A DNA stretch of 64,000 nucleotides. It comes from Cytophagales bacterium. GTDB taxonomy: Bacteria; Bacteroidota; Bacteroidia; Cytophagales; Thermoflexibacteraceae. The notes beneath the pieces were generated by a model that was not told the origin of the DNA, ran no database searches, and worked only from the letters and a program-made list of their open reading frames with translations. Below, one piece after another: positions 50,965 to 59,810 of this stretch. Where the stretch lies: contig CANGYA010000001.1 in the NCBI GenBank assembly GCA_947457925.1, positions 1 through 64,000 on the forward strand, written 5' to 3'. Made by a program: the position numbers and the translations under genes. The first letter of the stretch is position 1. Each line of letters opens with the position of its first letter.

Positions 50965-52305
50965 ATGCAATATAAATATTTGGCTTTATTAGGTGTGATG
51001 TTACTACCTTTTGCGTCTGCGGTAGAAGAAGTAATTGCTTTCCGTACACCTACGACCTTGTGTCAAACCACTGAAGTTGCTTACCCTTATACTACAAAAG
51101 GTAAGTACGGTTTTACAGGAAAAAATGGTAGTGTGGTGGTAAATCCTAAGTATGACTACGCTGATAGTTTACGAGAAGATATGTCGTTAGTTGTTCTCAA
51201 AAACAAGTGGGGATTTGTGGATAAGTTTGGTAATGAAACTGTGCAACTTTCGTATGAAGAAGCTCATACTTTCAGCGAAAATTTGGCTGCGGTGAGCCTC
51301 AACAAGAAGTGGGGATTTGTGGATACACAAGGCAAAAAAATAATTCCTCTGAAATACGACTATGTAGGAACATTCCGCAATGGTTTAGCTCCTGTAAAGT
51401 CGAATGGCAAATACGGCTATGTAAACAAACAAGGAAATATAGTGATAGCTGCCAAGTATGATGAAGCACAAAATTTTAGTGAAGGCATGGCATTGGTGAG
51501 CAAAGACGGAATGTATGGCTATATAGACAAAACAGGAAAAGTAATTGCGACTTTCAAATATGATTTCGGTGGTGATTTCAAAGACGGTATTGCCGTTGTA
51601 GCTACAATGAATGCCGAAACAATGGAAAGTAAATATGGCTTTATCAATAAATTAGGCAAAGAAATTACACCTCTTAAATACGAAAATGCCTTAGGATTTT
51701 CAGAAGGTTATGCCTTAGTATCTGTTAATGGCAAATATGGTTTCATAGACAAATCGGGCAAAGAAGTAATAGGCTTAAAATATGACTATGCTGCAAGTTT
51801 CCACAATGGTTTAGCTCCTGTTAGTATCAATGGCAAATATGGATTCATAGACACCAAAGGCAACCAAGCTATTCCTATTAAATATGATGAAGTTTCAGGT
51901 TTTAGCGAAGGATTAGCCAGAGTAAAACAAGGCACTAAGTTTGGCTTTGTGAATAAAGAAGGTGCAGAAATTATACCTCTCAAATACACATTGGCTCACA
52001 ATTTTAGCGAAGGTATGGCAGTTGTGGCTACAGGTGGTAAATTAGAAGGCAATAACTTGTCGGGCGGTAAATTTGGCTACATAGATTTAAATGGAAAAGA
52101 AATTGTGCCTACCAAATATGACCAAGCCGAACCGTTTGCAGAGGGTTTGGCAGTAGTGAAACAAGGAAACAAGTTTGGCTACATAGACAAACAAGGCAAC
52201 GAGGTCATTCCTTGCAAATTTGAAGGGGCTGGCTCTTTTAACAATGGAGTTGCAGCTGTTATTGTCAATAATTTAGAAAAGAAAATAGACAAAGAAGGTA
52301 AATAA
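50965..52305 (+). CDS. WG-repeat exported protein
   Basis: A 446-residue protein with a signal peptide (LALLGVMLLPFASA) followed by about eleven WG/KWG repeats of 35-40 residues, each built on K-[YWF]-G-[FY]-[IV]-[DN]-x-x-G-x-x-I-x-x-x-K-Y followed by F-x-x-G-L/M-A. The repeats probably form a closed or solenoid beta structure; the family is widespread in Bacteroidota and of unknown role, likely protein binding on the cell surface or in the periplasm. No T9SS tail is present. Ends at a bidirectional terminator. Confidence 0.9.
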   Translation: MQYKYLALLGVMLLPFASAVEEVIAFRTPTTLCQTTEVAYPYTTKGKYGFTGKNGSVVVNPKYDYADSLREDMSLVVLKNKWGFVDKFGNETVQLSYEEAHTFSENLAAVSLNKKWGFVDTQGKKIIPLKYDYVGTFRNGLAPVKSNGKYGYVNKQGNIVIAAKYDEAQNFSEGMALVSKDGMYGYIDKTGKVIATFKYDFGGDFKDGIAVVATMNAETMESKYGFINKLGKEITPLKYENALGFSEGYALVSVNGKYGFIDKSGKEVIGLKYDYAASFHNGLAPVSINGKYGFIDTKGNQAIPIKYDEVSGFSEGLARVKQGTKFGFVNKEGAEIIPLKYTLAHNFSEGMAVVATGGKLEGNNLSGGKFGYIDLNGKEIVPTKYDQAEPFAEGLAVVKQGNKFGYIDKQGNEVIPCKFEGAGSFNNGVAAVIVNNLEKKIDKEGK

Positions 52306-52323
52306 CAAGACAAGTACATCATC

Positions 52324-52357
52324 AAAACACCCCTTTTATTCGTAAAAGGGGTGTTTT
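52324..52357. terminator. Bidirectional terminator with TTCG loop
   Basis: AAAACACCCCTTTTA and TAAAAGGGGTGTTTT form a perfect 15-bp stem closed by TTCG, between two convergent genes. A- and T-runs flank it on both sides. Confidence 0.95.
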
Positions 52358-52361
52358 TGTT

Positions 52362-54224
52362 TTAATCCAATGTAAATTCTTCTTTCCAATTATCTTTTTC
52401 TTGCCAAGAAGGTTGTTCTGTTTTGACAAACAAGAAATTACCTATCACCAAATACATAATTTCTGTACGCATAAAGCAACGGTAGGCATCGTCAGGCGTG
52501 CAGACAATAGGTTCTCCTCTTACATTAAAACTTGTGTTTACAATAACTCCATAGCCTGTCCGTTTTTTAAACGTACTAATCAACTCATGGTAACGTGGGT
52601 TAGTTTCTTTGTGAACTGTTTGGATACGTGCCGAAAAATCTATGTGTGTGATAGCTGGCATATCTGACCGTAAATAATACAACTTTTCTTTTAATGGCAA
52701 CGCATGATAATTTGCAGGCAATGTTTTGCGTCTTGCAGCCACTACAGGTTGTACTAATAACATATAGGGTGAAGGAGTCTTTTGTTCAAAATACTCCGCC
52801 ACGTCCTCTGCCAACACCGAAGGAGCAAAAGGGCGGAAAGATTCTCTATATTTTACTTCTACATTCAACTTCCGTTGCATAGCAGGATTACGGCTGTCGC
52901 CCAAAATACTGCGGTTGCCCAATGCTCTTGCCCCGAACTCCATACGCCCTTGCACCCAACCTACACAATGCCCCTCATCTAAAAATTGGGCTGTTTTTTC
53001 ACACAACTCACTAAAATTCTCAAAGTAATGGTACTTTGCCTTGTACTTTTTCGCCATGAGTTTTACGTCCAAGTCCGTAAACTCTGTACCCAAATACGAA
53101 CCTTTGAGGCTGTCTAAGGTCTTAGCAACTTTCCTTTCTTTGCCAAAATAAATATGATAGGCAGCTTGGGCAGCTCCCAAAGCTCCACCTGCATCACCTG
53201 CGGCGGGTTGTATGAAAATATCTTTGAAAATATTTTGTTGCAACAATTTACCATTTGCCACACAATTCAACGCCACACCACCAGCCATACAGAGGTACTC
53301 TGCCCCCGTCAATTTTTTAGCTTCTTTTGCCATCAAAATCATGACCTCTTCGGTAATAGCCTGAATTGCCAAACCCAAATTGCAATGCGTCTGCGTCATT
53401 TCGTCCTCCGAATTTCTACGCGGAAAGCCAAATAATTTTTCCCATGCCTTGTCTTTTGCCATGCGTAAACCTGTTGCATAATCGAAATATTCTTGGTTGA
53501 GCCACACCGAACCATCAGGTTTTATTGCTACCAACTTTTCTTTAATTATTTGGATAAACCGTTGCACTTCTTCCGATTCGGGATTGCCATACGGAGCTAA
53601 GCCCATGAGTTTGTACTCTCCCGAATTTACTTTGAAACCTAAAAAATAAGTAAAAGCAGAATACAACAAGCCCAAAGAGTGCGGAAATTTCAGTTCTTTC
53701 AAGATAGAAATATTTTTACCTTCGCCCAAACAGATAGAAGCCGTAGCCCATTCGCCTACACCGTCTATGGTCAAGATAGCAGCCCTCTCGAAAGGTGCAG
53801 GATAAAAGGCACTTGCAGCATGAGAAAGATGATGTTCGGGGAATAATAATTTCAGTTTTTTCGTATCATATTGACCTACTTTTGACAGTTCTTCTCGCAA
53901 AAGTCTTTTCAAAAACATTTTTTCTTTCAACCAAACGGGAATGGCAGTAATAAAAGAACTCAAACCTTTTGGGGCAAAGGCATAGTAAGTTTCTAATAAC
54001 CTTTCCAATTTTAGCAAAGGTTTGTCATAAAAAGCCACTGCGTCCAATTGGTCTATGCTTACGCCTGCATACTGTAAGCAAAATTTTACGGCATTGGCAG
54101 GGAAATTAGGGTCATGTTTTTTGCGAGTAAATCTTTCTTCTTGGGCTGCTGCTATGATTTCGCCATTTTGAATGATAGCCGCCGCCGAGTCGTGATAAAA
54201 TGCCGAAATACCGAGAATTGTCAT
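52362..54224 (-). CDS. Carbamoyltransferase (NodU/TobZ family)
   Basis: A 620-residue enzyme that transfers a carbamoyl group from carbamoyl phosphate, through carbamoyl-AMP, to a hydroxyl of a sugar or natural product. The N-terminal part begins ILGISAFYHDSAAAIIQNGE and has the metal-site LFPEHHLSHAASAFYPAPF; the C-terminal YrdC-like part has GRMEFGARALGNRSILGD, and ends with GYGVIVNTSFNVRGEPIVC. No glycan or polyketide genes adjoin it, so the acceptor is unknown. Confidence 0.93.
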   Translation of the reverse strand: MTILGISAFYHDSAAAIIQNGEIIAAAQEERFTRKKHDPNFPANAVKFCLQYAGVSIDQLDAVAFYDKPLLKLERLLETYYAFAPKGLSSFITAIPVWLKEKMFLKRLLREELSKVGQYDTKKLKLLFPEHHLSHAASAFYPAPFERAAILTIDGVGEWATASICLGEGKNISILKELKFPHSLGLLYSAFTYFLGFKVNSGEYKLMGLAPYGNPESEEVQRFIQIIKEKLVAIKPDGSVWLNQEYFDYATGLRMAKDKAWEKLFGFPRRNSEDEMTQTHCNLGLAIQAITEEVMILMAKEAKKLTGAEYLCMAGGVALNCVANGKLLQQNIFKDIFIQPAAGDAGGALGAAQAAYHIYFGKERKVAKTLDSLKGSYLGTEFTDLDVKLMAKKYKAKYHYFENFSELCEKTAQFLDEGHCVGWVQGRMEFGARALGNRSILGDSRNPAMQRKLNVEVKYRESFRPFAPSVLAEDVAEYFEQKTPSPYMLLVQPVVAARRKTLPANYHALPLKEKLYYLRSDMPAITHIDFSARIQTVHKETNPRYHELISTFKKRTGYGVIVNTSFNVRGEPIVCTPDDAYRCFMRTEIMYLVIGNFLFVKTEQPSWQEKDNWKEEFTLD

Positions 54225-54530
54225 AGGTCATGTATAATTGTGCCAAAATAACTAATTCAAAATAGCTATTTACAAGACTTTATCAATTTTAAGTTTTTAT
54301 CAGAAAAAACTTTTCAGGAAAGTGTTTTTCAGTAAACAATTATTTTTATCAATCCGTTTCAAAAACAAGTAGTTGCTACGAATTAGTTTAGATTATTTTA
54401 AAAAATAAAAATATTACCAATAGTTTGATAATCAATAACTTAAAATAATTTTTAATTAAAAATTTACTACTTAATAATTGTGCGTTAGCACTCACGCAAC
54501 TCATTTTTCATCAACTAAAATATTTTGAAT
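54225..54530. other. Intergenic stretch
   Basis: AT-rich, without a gene. It must hold divergent promoters for the carbamoyltransferase and the 54531 gene, but no exact TAnnTTTG box was found. A 22-base sequence at 54471-54492 is repeated at 57779-57800. Confidence 0.45.
54471..54492. repeat. Short repeat, copy 1
   Basis: TTAATAATTGTGCGTTAGCA (first 20 bases), identical to 57779-57800 except for one base; both copies lie just upstream of a gene (38 and 6 bases before the start). TACGTTAGCACTTAAT at 50550 is a partial relative. Confidence 0.45.
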
Positions 54531-55004
54531 ATGGCAACTCCAAGTATTAATCTCATCTCTGCCCTCCGCAATACGGCTGCTCATCTGAAAAAAGGGGCAA
54601 AGTACCAATGGGGACACATGGGACAGTGCAACTGTGGCAACCTTGCTCAAGAGCTTATCCAAGTGTCTGCTGCCGAAATTCACCAACACGCCTTGTTGTC
54701 GAGGTCTGGTGATTGGTCTGAACAAACTGCCGAATACTGCCCTACAAGTAATCTTCCTTTAGACCTGATGATTACCAAAATGTTGGCAGAAGGTTTGACG
54801 ATTGACGACCTGAAAAACCTTGAAAAATTGTCTGATAAGGCGGTTTTACGCAGGATTCCCCGTTATTTATCGCACAACTCAAGAGAAGACGTAGTGTTAT
54901 ACATAGAAACTTGGGCGAAAATGTTAGAAGAAGAATTATTGGAAACCATAGAGTTACCAGTATTTGCGACTACCACCCATGCTCCTGTTTTAGTAACAGT
55001 CTAA
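54531..55004 (+). CDS. Conserved-looking protein with CNCGN motif
   Basis: A 157-residue soluble protein of unknown function. The front half is well ordered: LISALRNTAAHLKKGAKYQW, then HMGQCNCGNLAQEL with a CNC motif, EIHQHAL and a later SEQTAEYCPTSNLPLD, together offering three cysteines and several histidines for a possible metal site. The second half is helical (DLMITKMLAEGLTIDDLKNL). It looks like the compact conserved hypotheticals found across Bacteroidota. The next gene, etfB, is 194 bases away and has its own -7 box. Confidence 0.72.
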   Translation: MATPSINLISALRNTAAHLKKGAKYQWGHMGQCNCGNLAQELIQVSAAEIHQHALLSRSGDWSEQTAEYCPTSNLPLDLMITKMLAEGLTIDDLKNLEKLSDKAVLRRIPRYLSHNSREDVVLYIETWAKMLEEELLETIELPVFATTTHAPVLVTV

Positions 55005-55134
55005 TACTTTTTCTATATTTTACTATGATTCTTTGCCCCAAACCGTACATTTGTGGGCAAATTTTTTTGGCAGTTTTTGCTTTGAAAACACCGAAAAAAA
55101 AGTAAAAAATACTATGCTTGCATAATAATTTTTG

Positions 55135-55142
55135 TATCTTTG
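55135..55142 (+). promoter_or_regulatory. -7 element upstream of etfB
   Basis: TATCTTTG matches TAnnTTTG exactly, 56 bases before the etfB start. A TTG at 55118-55120 is only 14 bases upstream, so the -33 box is not resolved. Confidence 0.5.
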
Positions 55143-55198
55143 TGCAAACAAAAGAGTAATCAATTCGTTAATCCTTCAACTCATAAAATCATACAACA

Positions 55199-55930
55199 AT
55201 GAAAATTTTAGTGTGTATTAGTCACGTACCTGACACCAACGCCAAAGTCCCTTTTAAAGACGGACAACCCGACTTGGCAGGCGTAACTTTTGTGATAGGT
55301 CCTTATGACGATTTTGCATTGGCAAGAGCCGTAGAGATTAGAGATGAAACTAAAGGTAAATTGACCGTATTGAATGTAGGGGGTGCAGATACCGAACCTA
55401 CTATCCGTAAGGCATTAGCCATTGGTGCTGATGACGCTATTCGTGTGAATGCGAACCCAACTGATGCGTACTTTGTGGCTCAACAAATCGTGGAAATTGC
55501 GAAGGCAGAAAACTACGACTTGATTATGATGGGACGTGAAACCAGCGACTACAACGGTGGACAAGTACACGGCATGGTAGCTACGATGTTGGGTATTCCT
55601 TGTGTTACACCTGTGATGAGCCTTAAAGTAGAAGGTGGCAAGGCAGTAATGAGCAAAGAAATTGAAGGGGGCAAAGAAGTAGTAGAGGCAGCATTGCCAT
55701 TGGTATTGGGTTGCCAAGAGCCTATTGCAGAGTGGAAAATCCCTAATATGAGAGGTATCATGGCTGCAAAAACTAAGCCTTTGAAAGTGGTTGAGGCAGT
55801 TGGTACGGCTACTCGTACTTCGGTGGTAGCCTATGAAGCTCCTGCGGGCAGAGGTAACTGCAAAATGATTGACAAAGACAATATTGCAGAGTTGGTGAAC
55901 TTGCTAAGAGCAGAGGCGAAAGTAATTTAA
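55199..55930 (+). CDS. etfB: Electron transfer flavoprotein beta subunit
   Basis: Binds AMP and helps hold FAD in the ETF heterodimer, which takes electrons from acyl-CoA dehydrogenases. The 243 residues show the standard start ILVCISHVPDTNAKVPF, VIGPYDDFALARAVEIRD, GADDAIRV, the conserved GRETSDYNGGQVHGMVA and the closing K-P-L segment. Its partner etfA lies 676 bases downstream, with an unrelated gene in between. Confidence 0.96.
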   Translation: MKILVCISHVPDTNAKVPFKDGQPDLAGVTFVIGPYDDFALARAVEIRDETKGKLTVLNVGGADTEPTIRKALAIGADDAIRVNANPTDAYFVAQQIVEIAKAENYDLIMMGRETSDYNGGQVHGMVATMLGIPCVTPVMSLKVEGGKAVMSKEIEGGKEVVEAALPLVLGCQEPIAEWKIPNMRGIMAAKTKPLKVVEAVGTATRTSVVAYEAPAGRGNCKMIDKDNIAELVNLLRAEAKVI

Positions 55931-55955
55931 TAGTGGCTAACTAAATCTTGTGTTT

Positions 55956-56579
55956 ATGGCATTCAGTGATTTTAAAACCATATTTGATGTAGCCAATAGC
56001 TACCAAACTACACTGACAAAGAGGTTTCTTTTTCAAGGAGTTGTACCTATGAAACTATCTTCTGAGTTTATGGAAGATTTGTCTTATTGCTTAGATATGA
56101 AAAAGCCCAACCCCAGCGAAATAGCCTTATCAGAAAACCTTATTTCTCCTATTATAAGGTATGTAGGTAGGCAACACCGCAATATTGTGATTTGGAGCAG
56201 AGAATATGATTTAAAAGTAGATGATAAATTATTTGGAACACCAGATTATTTATTTTCATACACCGAACAGCCTGATACAATTTCTAATACTATGCCTTTG
56301 GTATGCGTTTCCGAAGCCAAAGTAGATAATTTTACGATGGCATGGGGGCAAACCTTAGCCGAAATGGTAGCTTGCCAACAACTTTATCCCTCAATGATTA
56401 TCTATGGCTTTGCAAGTAATGGTGAGGTTTGGCAGTTTGGAATGTTGGATAAAAATGTATTTATCCAAGATAAAAATAGTTATAGTATAGCCACACAAGC
56501 CGAACAAATTGCGGGTTTGCTGAATCACATTTTTACACAAGCTGTTCAAGAAGCAAAAAAATATTTAGGTAAAAATTAG
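55956..56579 (+). CDS. PD-(D/E)XK nuclease-fold-like protein C
   Basis: A 207-residue soluble protein sandwiched between etfB (25 bases) and etfA (27 bases) on the same strand. It starts MAFSDF like protein A (MAYSDF), and carries GTPDYLFSY, then VCVSEAKVDNFTMAWGQTLAEMVACQ, giving the Asp...E-x-K spacing of the PD-(D/E)XK fold, and the tail IIYGFASNGEVWQFGML shared in style with A and B. The region between the Asp and E-x-K strands is longer than in A. ATG 55956 is preferred to GTG 55950. Role in or near electron transfer is not implied; it is probably an insertion. Confidence 0.75.
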   Translation: MAFSDFKTIFDVANSYQTTLTKRFLFQGVVPMKLSSEFMEDLSYCLDMKKPNPSEIALSENLISPIIRYVGRQHRNIVIWSREYDLKVDDKLFGTPDYLFSYTEQPDTISNTMPLVCVSEAKVDNFTMAWGQTLAEMVACQQLYPSMIIYGFASNGEVWQFGMLDKNVFIQDKNSYSIATQAEQIAGLLNHIFTQAVQEAKKYLGKN

Positions 56580-56606
56580 TTTTACTTTTAAAAATACAAT
56601 ATCAAT

Positions 56607-57557
56607 ATGTCTGTATTAGTATATGTGGAAACCGAAGGTGGTTCTCCTAAAAAATCTTCCTTAGAGGCAGTAGCTTACGGTGCAGAAGTAGGCAAAAGCC
56701 TTGGTAAAAAAGTAGTGGCTGTAGTGGCAGAAAACTCTGCTGCTCAATTAGCTGCATTAGGCAACTATGGAGCTACTGAAGTATTGCAAGTACAAAATGC
56801 TCCTGCCTTACAAAGTGATGTAGTGGCGGAAATTGTGGTACAAGCTGCGAAAAAAGTAGGTGCAGAGGTAGTGGTATTACCAAAATCTACGTTGATAGAT
56901 GCGGTAGCTCCTATCGTAGGCGTAAAATTAGAGGCTTCTGTGGCTTCTAACGTTATTGCATTGCCTACTTTGTCTAATGGTTTTGTGGTACGCAAAGGCG
57001 TATTTACAGGCAAAGGCTTTGCAGATGTGCAGTTATCTAATGCCGTAAAAGTATTGACAGTGAAGAAAAATGCCGTAGCTGCTACGCCAAGCAATGCGAC
57101 TGCAACGGTAAGCACATTGGACGTAACTGTGGCTGCAAGTGCTGTAGCTGTAAAAGAAACGCACAAACAATCTGGTGATATTTCTTTGCCAGAGGCAGAC
57201 ATTGTTGTTTCGGCAGGTCGTGGTTTGAAGGGACCAGAACATTGGAGCATGGTAGAAGACTTGGCGAAAATGTTAGGTGCTGCTACAGCTTGTTCTAAGC
57301 CTGTATCTGATATGGATTGGAGACCACACCACGAACACGTAGGACAAACGGGTATCAAAGTTAGCCCTAACTTATACATTGCTTTGGGTATTTCGGGGGC
57401 TATCCAGCACTTGGCAGGCGTGAACTCGTCTAAGGTGATCGTGGTAGTAAACAAAGACCCAGAGGCTCCGTTCTTCAAATCTGCGGATTATGGTATCGTA
57501 GGAGATGTGTTTGAGGTAGTGCCAAAATTGCACGAGGCTTTCAAGCAAATTTTGTAA
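56607..57557 (+). CDS. etfA: Electron transfer flavoprotein alpha subunit
   Basis: FAD-binding partner of EtfB, 316 residues. The C-terminal half has the FAD signature: VVSAGRGLKGPEHW, GAATACSKPVSD, HEHVGQTGIKVSPNLYIALG, and ISGAIQHLAGV. Electrons leave through an ETF:quinone oxidoreductase not seen in the window. A perfect terminator follows. Confidence 0.96.
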   Translation: MSVLVYVETEGGSPKKSSLEAVAYGAEVGKSLGKKVVAVVAENSAAQLAALGNYGATEVLQVQNAPALQSDVVAEIVVQAAKKVGAEVVVLPKSTLIDAVAPIVGVKLEASVASNVIALPTLSNGFVVRKGVFTGKGFADVQLSNAVKVLTVKKNAVAATPSNATATVSTLDVTVAASAVAVKETHKQSGDISLPEADIVVSAGRGLKGPEHWSMVEDLAKMLGAATACSKPVSDMDWRPHHEHVGQTGIKVSPNLYIALGISGAIQHLAGVNSSKVIVVVNKDPEAPFFKSADYGIVGDVFEVVPKLHEAFKQIL

Positions 57558-57565
57558 AATGAATT

Positions 57566-57603
57566 ACAAACCCTTTCTTTTGAAGTTAAAAGAAAGGGTT
57601 TGT
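57566..57603 (+). terminator. Terminator after etfA
   Basis: ACAAACCCTTTCTTTT and AAAAGAAAGGGTTTGT form a perfect 16-bp stem around six bases, followed by ATTTTTAA. Confidence 0.92.
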
Positions 57604-57650
57604 ATTTTTAATTAAAAAGTTACTTATTAGCATAAATAGCGTAATACCCA

Positions 57651-57758
57651 CTGTAGAACGGACTTTAGTCCGTTTTTTGTATATTTTCACCAACAAATTT
57701 GTTTTATATCCAAATCCTTACTTTCATTGTTAAAAACGGACTAAAGTCCGTTCTACAG
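57651..57758. repeat. Palindromic repeat pair, ACTTTAGTC family
   Basis: CTGTAGAACGGACTTTAGTC and the six following bases (57651-57676) are perfectly inverted at 57733-57758. The arms are 26 bp with 56 bases between. Each arm also contains its own internal palindrome ACGGACTTTAGTCCGT. Confidence 0.9.
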
Positions 57759-57778
57759 ATACTGCCAACTCGCATTAA

Positions 57779-57800
57779 TTAATAATTGTGCCTTAGCACT
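57779..57800. repeat. Short repeat, copy 2
   Basis: One base different from 54471-54492. It ends six bases before the recF start codon. Confidence 0.45.
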
Positions 57801-57806
57801 TATGTT

Positions 57807-58889
57807 ATGCTTTTACTCCAAAAACTAACTTTATTGAACTTCAAAAACTATGAAGAAGTTACTTTTACTTTTTCATCACAACTAAACTGTATAGTAGGAG
57901 AAAACGGTGTGGGTAAAACTAACTTATTAGATGCCATTCATTTTTTGTGTCTTACTAAAAGTGCATTTTCGCACATAGATACGCAACATATACGGTACGA
58001 AAACCCTTTTTTTATGCTACAAGGGTGGTTTGAAAAAGAAAATAAAAGCTACCAAATAGACTGTAGTGTGCAGAAAGAAAAAGGTAAAATTTTGAAAATC
58101 AACAAGAAAGAATACGATAAATTAGCCGAACATATCGGGCAGTTTCCTTGTATTTTGATGATGCCCTACGATACGGACTTGATAAGAGAAGGCAGTGAGT
58201 TACGCAGAAAATTTTTTGACAATGTAATTTCACAAATAGATAAAATTTATTTGCAAGATTTAATGAAATATAATCATTTATTGAAACAAAGAAATGCTTT
58301 ACTAACACAATTTGCCGAAGGAAACTACATAGACAAAGATTTGCTGCAAAGTTATGATGTACCATTAATGCTACTGAACATAGAGTTATGTCAAAAACGC
58401 AAAGATTTTTTAAAAGATTTTGTGCCTTTGTTACAACAATACTATCATTTTTTGAGTGAAGGGAAAGAAGTCATTAGTTTAGAATATGAAACGAATGTTA
58501 GCCTTACAGACTTTTCAAGTGCTTTCCAAACTTGTTTTGCCAAAGATTTGGCTGCTCAACGCACTACGTTGGGCATACACAAAGACGACTACGCATTTAA
58601 GTTTAATGACTTGGCTGTAGCAAAATTTGGCTCACAAGGGCAGCAAAAAACTTATGTCATTGCCTTGCGGTTGGCACAAGCTGCTGTGATAGAACAACTT
58701 ACAGGACAAAAACCTTTGTTGCTATTAGATGATATTTTTGACAAATTAGATGAAAACCGTATCCGAAAATTATTGGCAAAGATAGATGACGGAGAATTTG
58801 GGCAGGTTTTTATTACAGATGCACGCCCAGAAAGAACCCAAAGCCTTTTGCAAGCACTACGGAGAGAAGTCAAAATGATTAGCTTGTAA
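57807..58889 (+). CDS. recF: DNA replication/repair protein RecF
   Basis: SMC-like ATPase that helps load RecA at gaps. The 360 residues include the N-terminal QKLTLLNFKNYEEVTF, Walker A GENGVGKTNLLDAI, GSELRRKFFDNVISQID, the signature GSQGQQKTYVIALRLAQA and Walker B LLLDDIFDKLD. ATG 57807 gives the canonical short N-terminus; the longer frame begins at a TTG inside a repeat. dnaA, dnaN and gyrB are not adjacent, as is common in Bacteroidota. Confidence 0.95.
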   Translation: MLLLQKLTLLNFKNYEEVTFTFSSQLNCIVGENGVGKTNLLDAIHFLCLTKSAFSHIDTQHIRYENPFFMLQGWFEKENKSYQIDCSVQKEKGKILKINKKEYDKLAEHIGQFPCILMMPYDTDLIREGSELRRKFFDNVISQIDKIYLQDLMKYNHLLKQRNALLTQFAEGNYIDKDLLQSYDVPLMLLNIELCQKRKDFLKDFVPLLQQYYHFLSEGKEVISLEYETNVSLTDFSSAFQTCFAKDLAAQRTTLGIHKDDYAFKFNDLAVAKFGSQGQQKTYVIALRLAQAAVIEQLTGQKPLLLLDDIFDKLDENRIRKLLAKIDDGEFGQVFITDARPERTQSLLQALRREVKMISL

Positions 58890-59060
58890 ATCAAAAATTT
58901 AGTTGTAAAAGATTTGCTTTAGTATTTGACTTTTAGGCGTAAAAAAATAGCTTTGTAGTTTAAACCCTTAATGACACAAAAAAGTAGTGAATCCTTACTT
59001 TTGCGGTTTTATAGCGGCACTTTCATATTTTTTATTAGACTTTTAACAGATTCAGGAAAT

Positions 59061-59645
59061 ATGTTGAACATTGTTCTTTTCGGTCCTCCGGGTGCAGGGA
59101 AAGGCACTCAAAGCCAAAAACTAATTGACAAATACCACCTCGTACATCTTTCTACAGGCGACTTGCTAAGGTCGCAAATTGCCGAAAAGACCGAATTGGG
59201 GCTAAAAGCACAAGAGTACATGAACAAAGGCGAATTAGTGCCTGATGCGGTAGTAATTGGCATGATTGCTGACAAAATCAAGTCTAATAGCAACGCCAAA
59301 GGCTTTATTTTTGATGGTTTTCCTCGTACAGTTGCCCAAGCAGCAGCCTTAGACACGATGCTCAAAGAAAACGGTACGGCGATTTCGGGTATGGTGGCTT
59401 TGGAAGTAGATGAAGAAGAATTGACAAAAAGAATTATTTTGCGTGGGCAAACTGCCGTTCCGCCTCGTCCAGACGACCAAGACGAAACGTTGGTACGCAA
59501 AAGAGTAAGTGAATATAATACAAAGACAAAACCTGTGGCAGATTTCTACGCAGGACAGGGCAAATTTGCCTCTATTTACGGCATTGGCGAAATAGAAGAA
59601 ATTTTTGGACAAATCTGCAATGTAGTGGATAAATTGCCAAAATAA
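59061..59645 (+). CDS. adk: Adenylate kinase
   Basis: Interconverts ATP+AMP and two ADP. From ATG 59061 it has 194 residues: P-loop FGPPGAGKGTQ, STGDLLR, the AMP-site DGFPRTVAQA, and a short LID (RGQTAVPPRPDDQDETLVRKR). The short, zinc-free LID is normal for the ~190-residue form. An upstream extension of the frame from 58971 is rejected. A strong terminator follows. Confidence 0.97.
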   Translation: MLNIVLFGPPGAGKGTQSQKLIDKYHLVHLSTGDLLRSQIAEKTELGLKAQEYMNKGELVPDAVVIGMIADKIKSNSNAKGFIFDGFPRTVAQAAALDTMLKENGTAISGMVALEVDEEELTKRIILRGQTAVPPRPDDQDETLVRKRVSEYNTKTKPVADFYAGQGKFASIYGIGEIEEIFGQICNVVDKLPK

Positions 59646-59669
59646 GTGCAAAATTGTAAGTGTTAGCAA

Positions 59670-59710
59670 CTAAAAAAGGTGTCATTTTCCACAAATGACA
59701 CCTTTTTTAG
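59670..59710 (+). terminator. Terminator after adk
   Basis: CTAAAAAAGGTGTCATTT and AAATGACACCTTTTTTAG form a perfect 18-bp stem around five bases. Confidence 0.93.
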
Positions 59711-59741
59711 CATTTTTATACTAAAAATTAAATGGTTTTCT

Positions 59742-59801
59742 TGTAGAACGGACTTTAGTCCGTTTGTGTATTGTGTCAAACGGACTAAAGTCCGTTCTAC
59801 A
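59742..59801. repeat. Palindromic repeat pair, ACTTTAGTC family
   Basis: TGTAGAACGGACTTTAGTCC plus five more bases (59742-59766), perfectly inverted at 59777-59801, with a 10-base spacer. Arms are the same subtype as at 57651 but with a shorter spacer. Confidence 0.9.
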
Positions 59802-59810
59802 GTATAAAAC

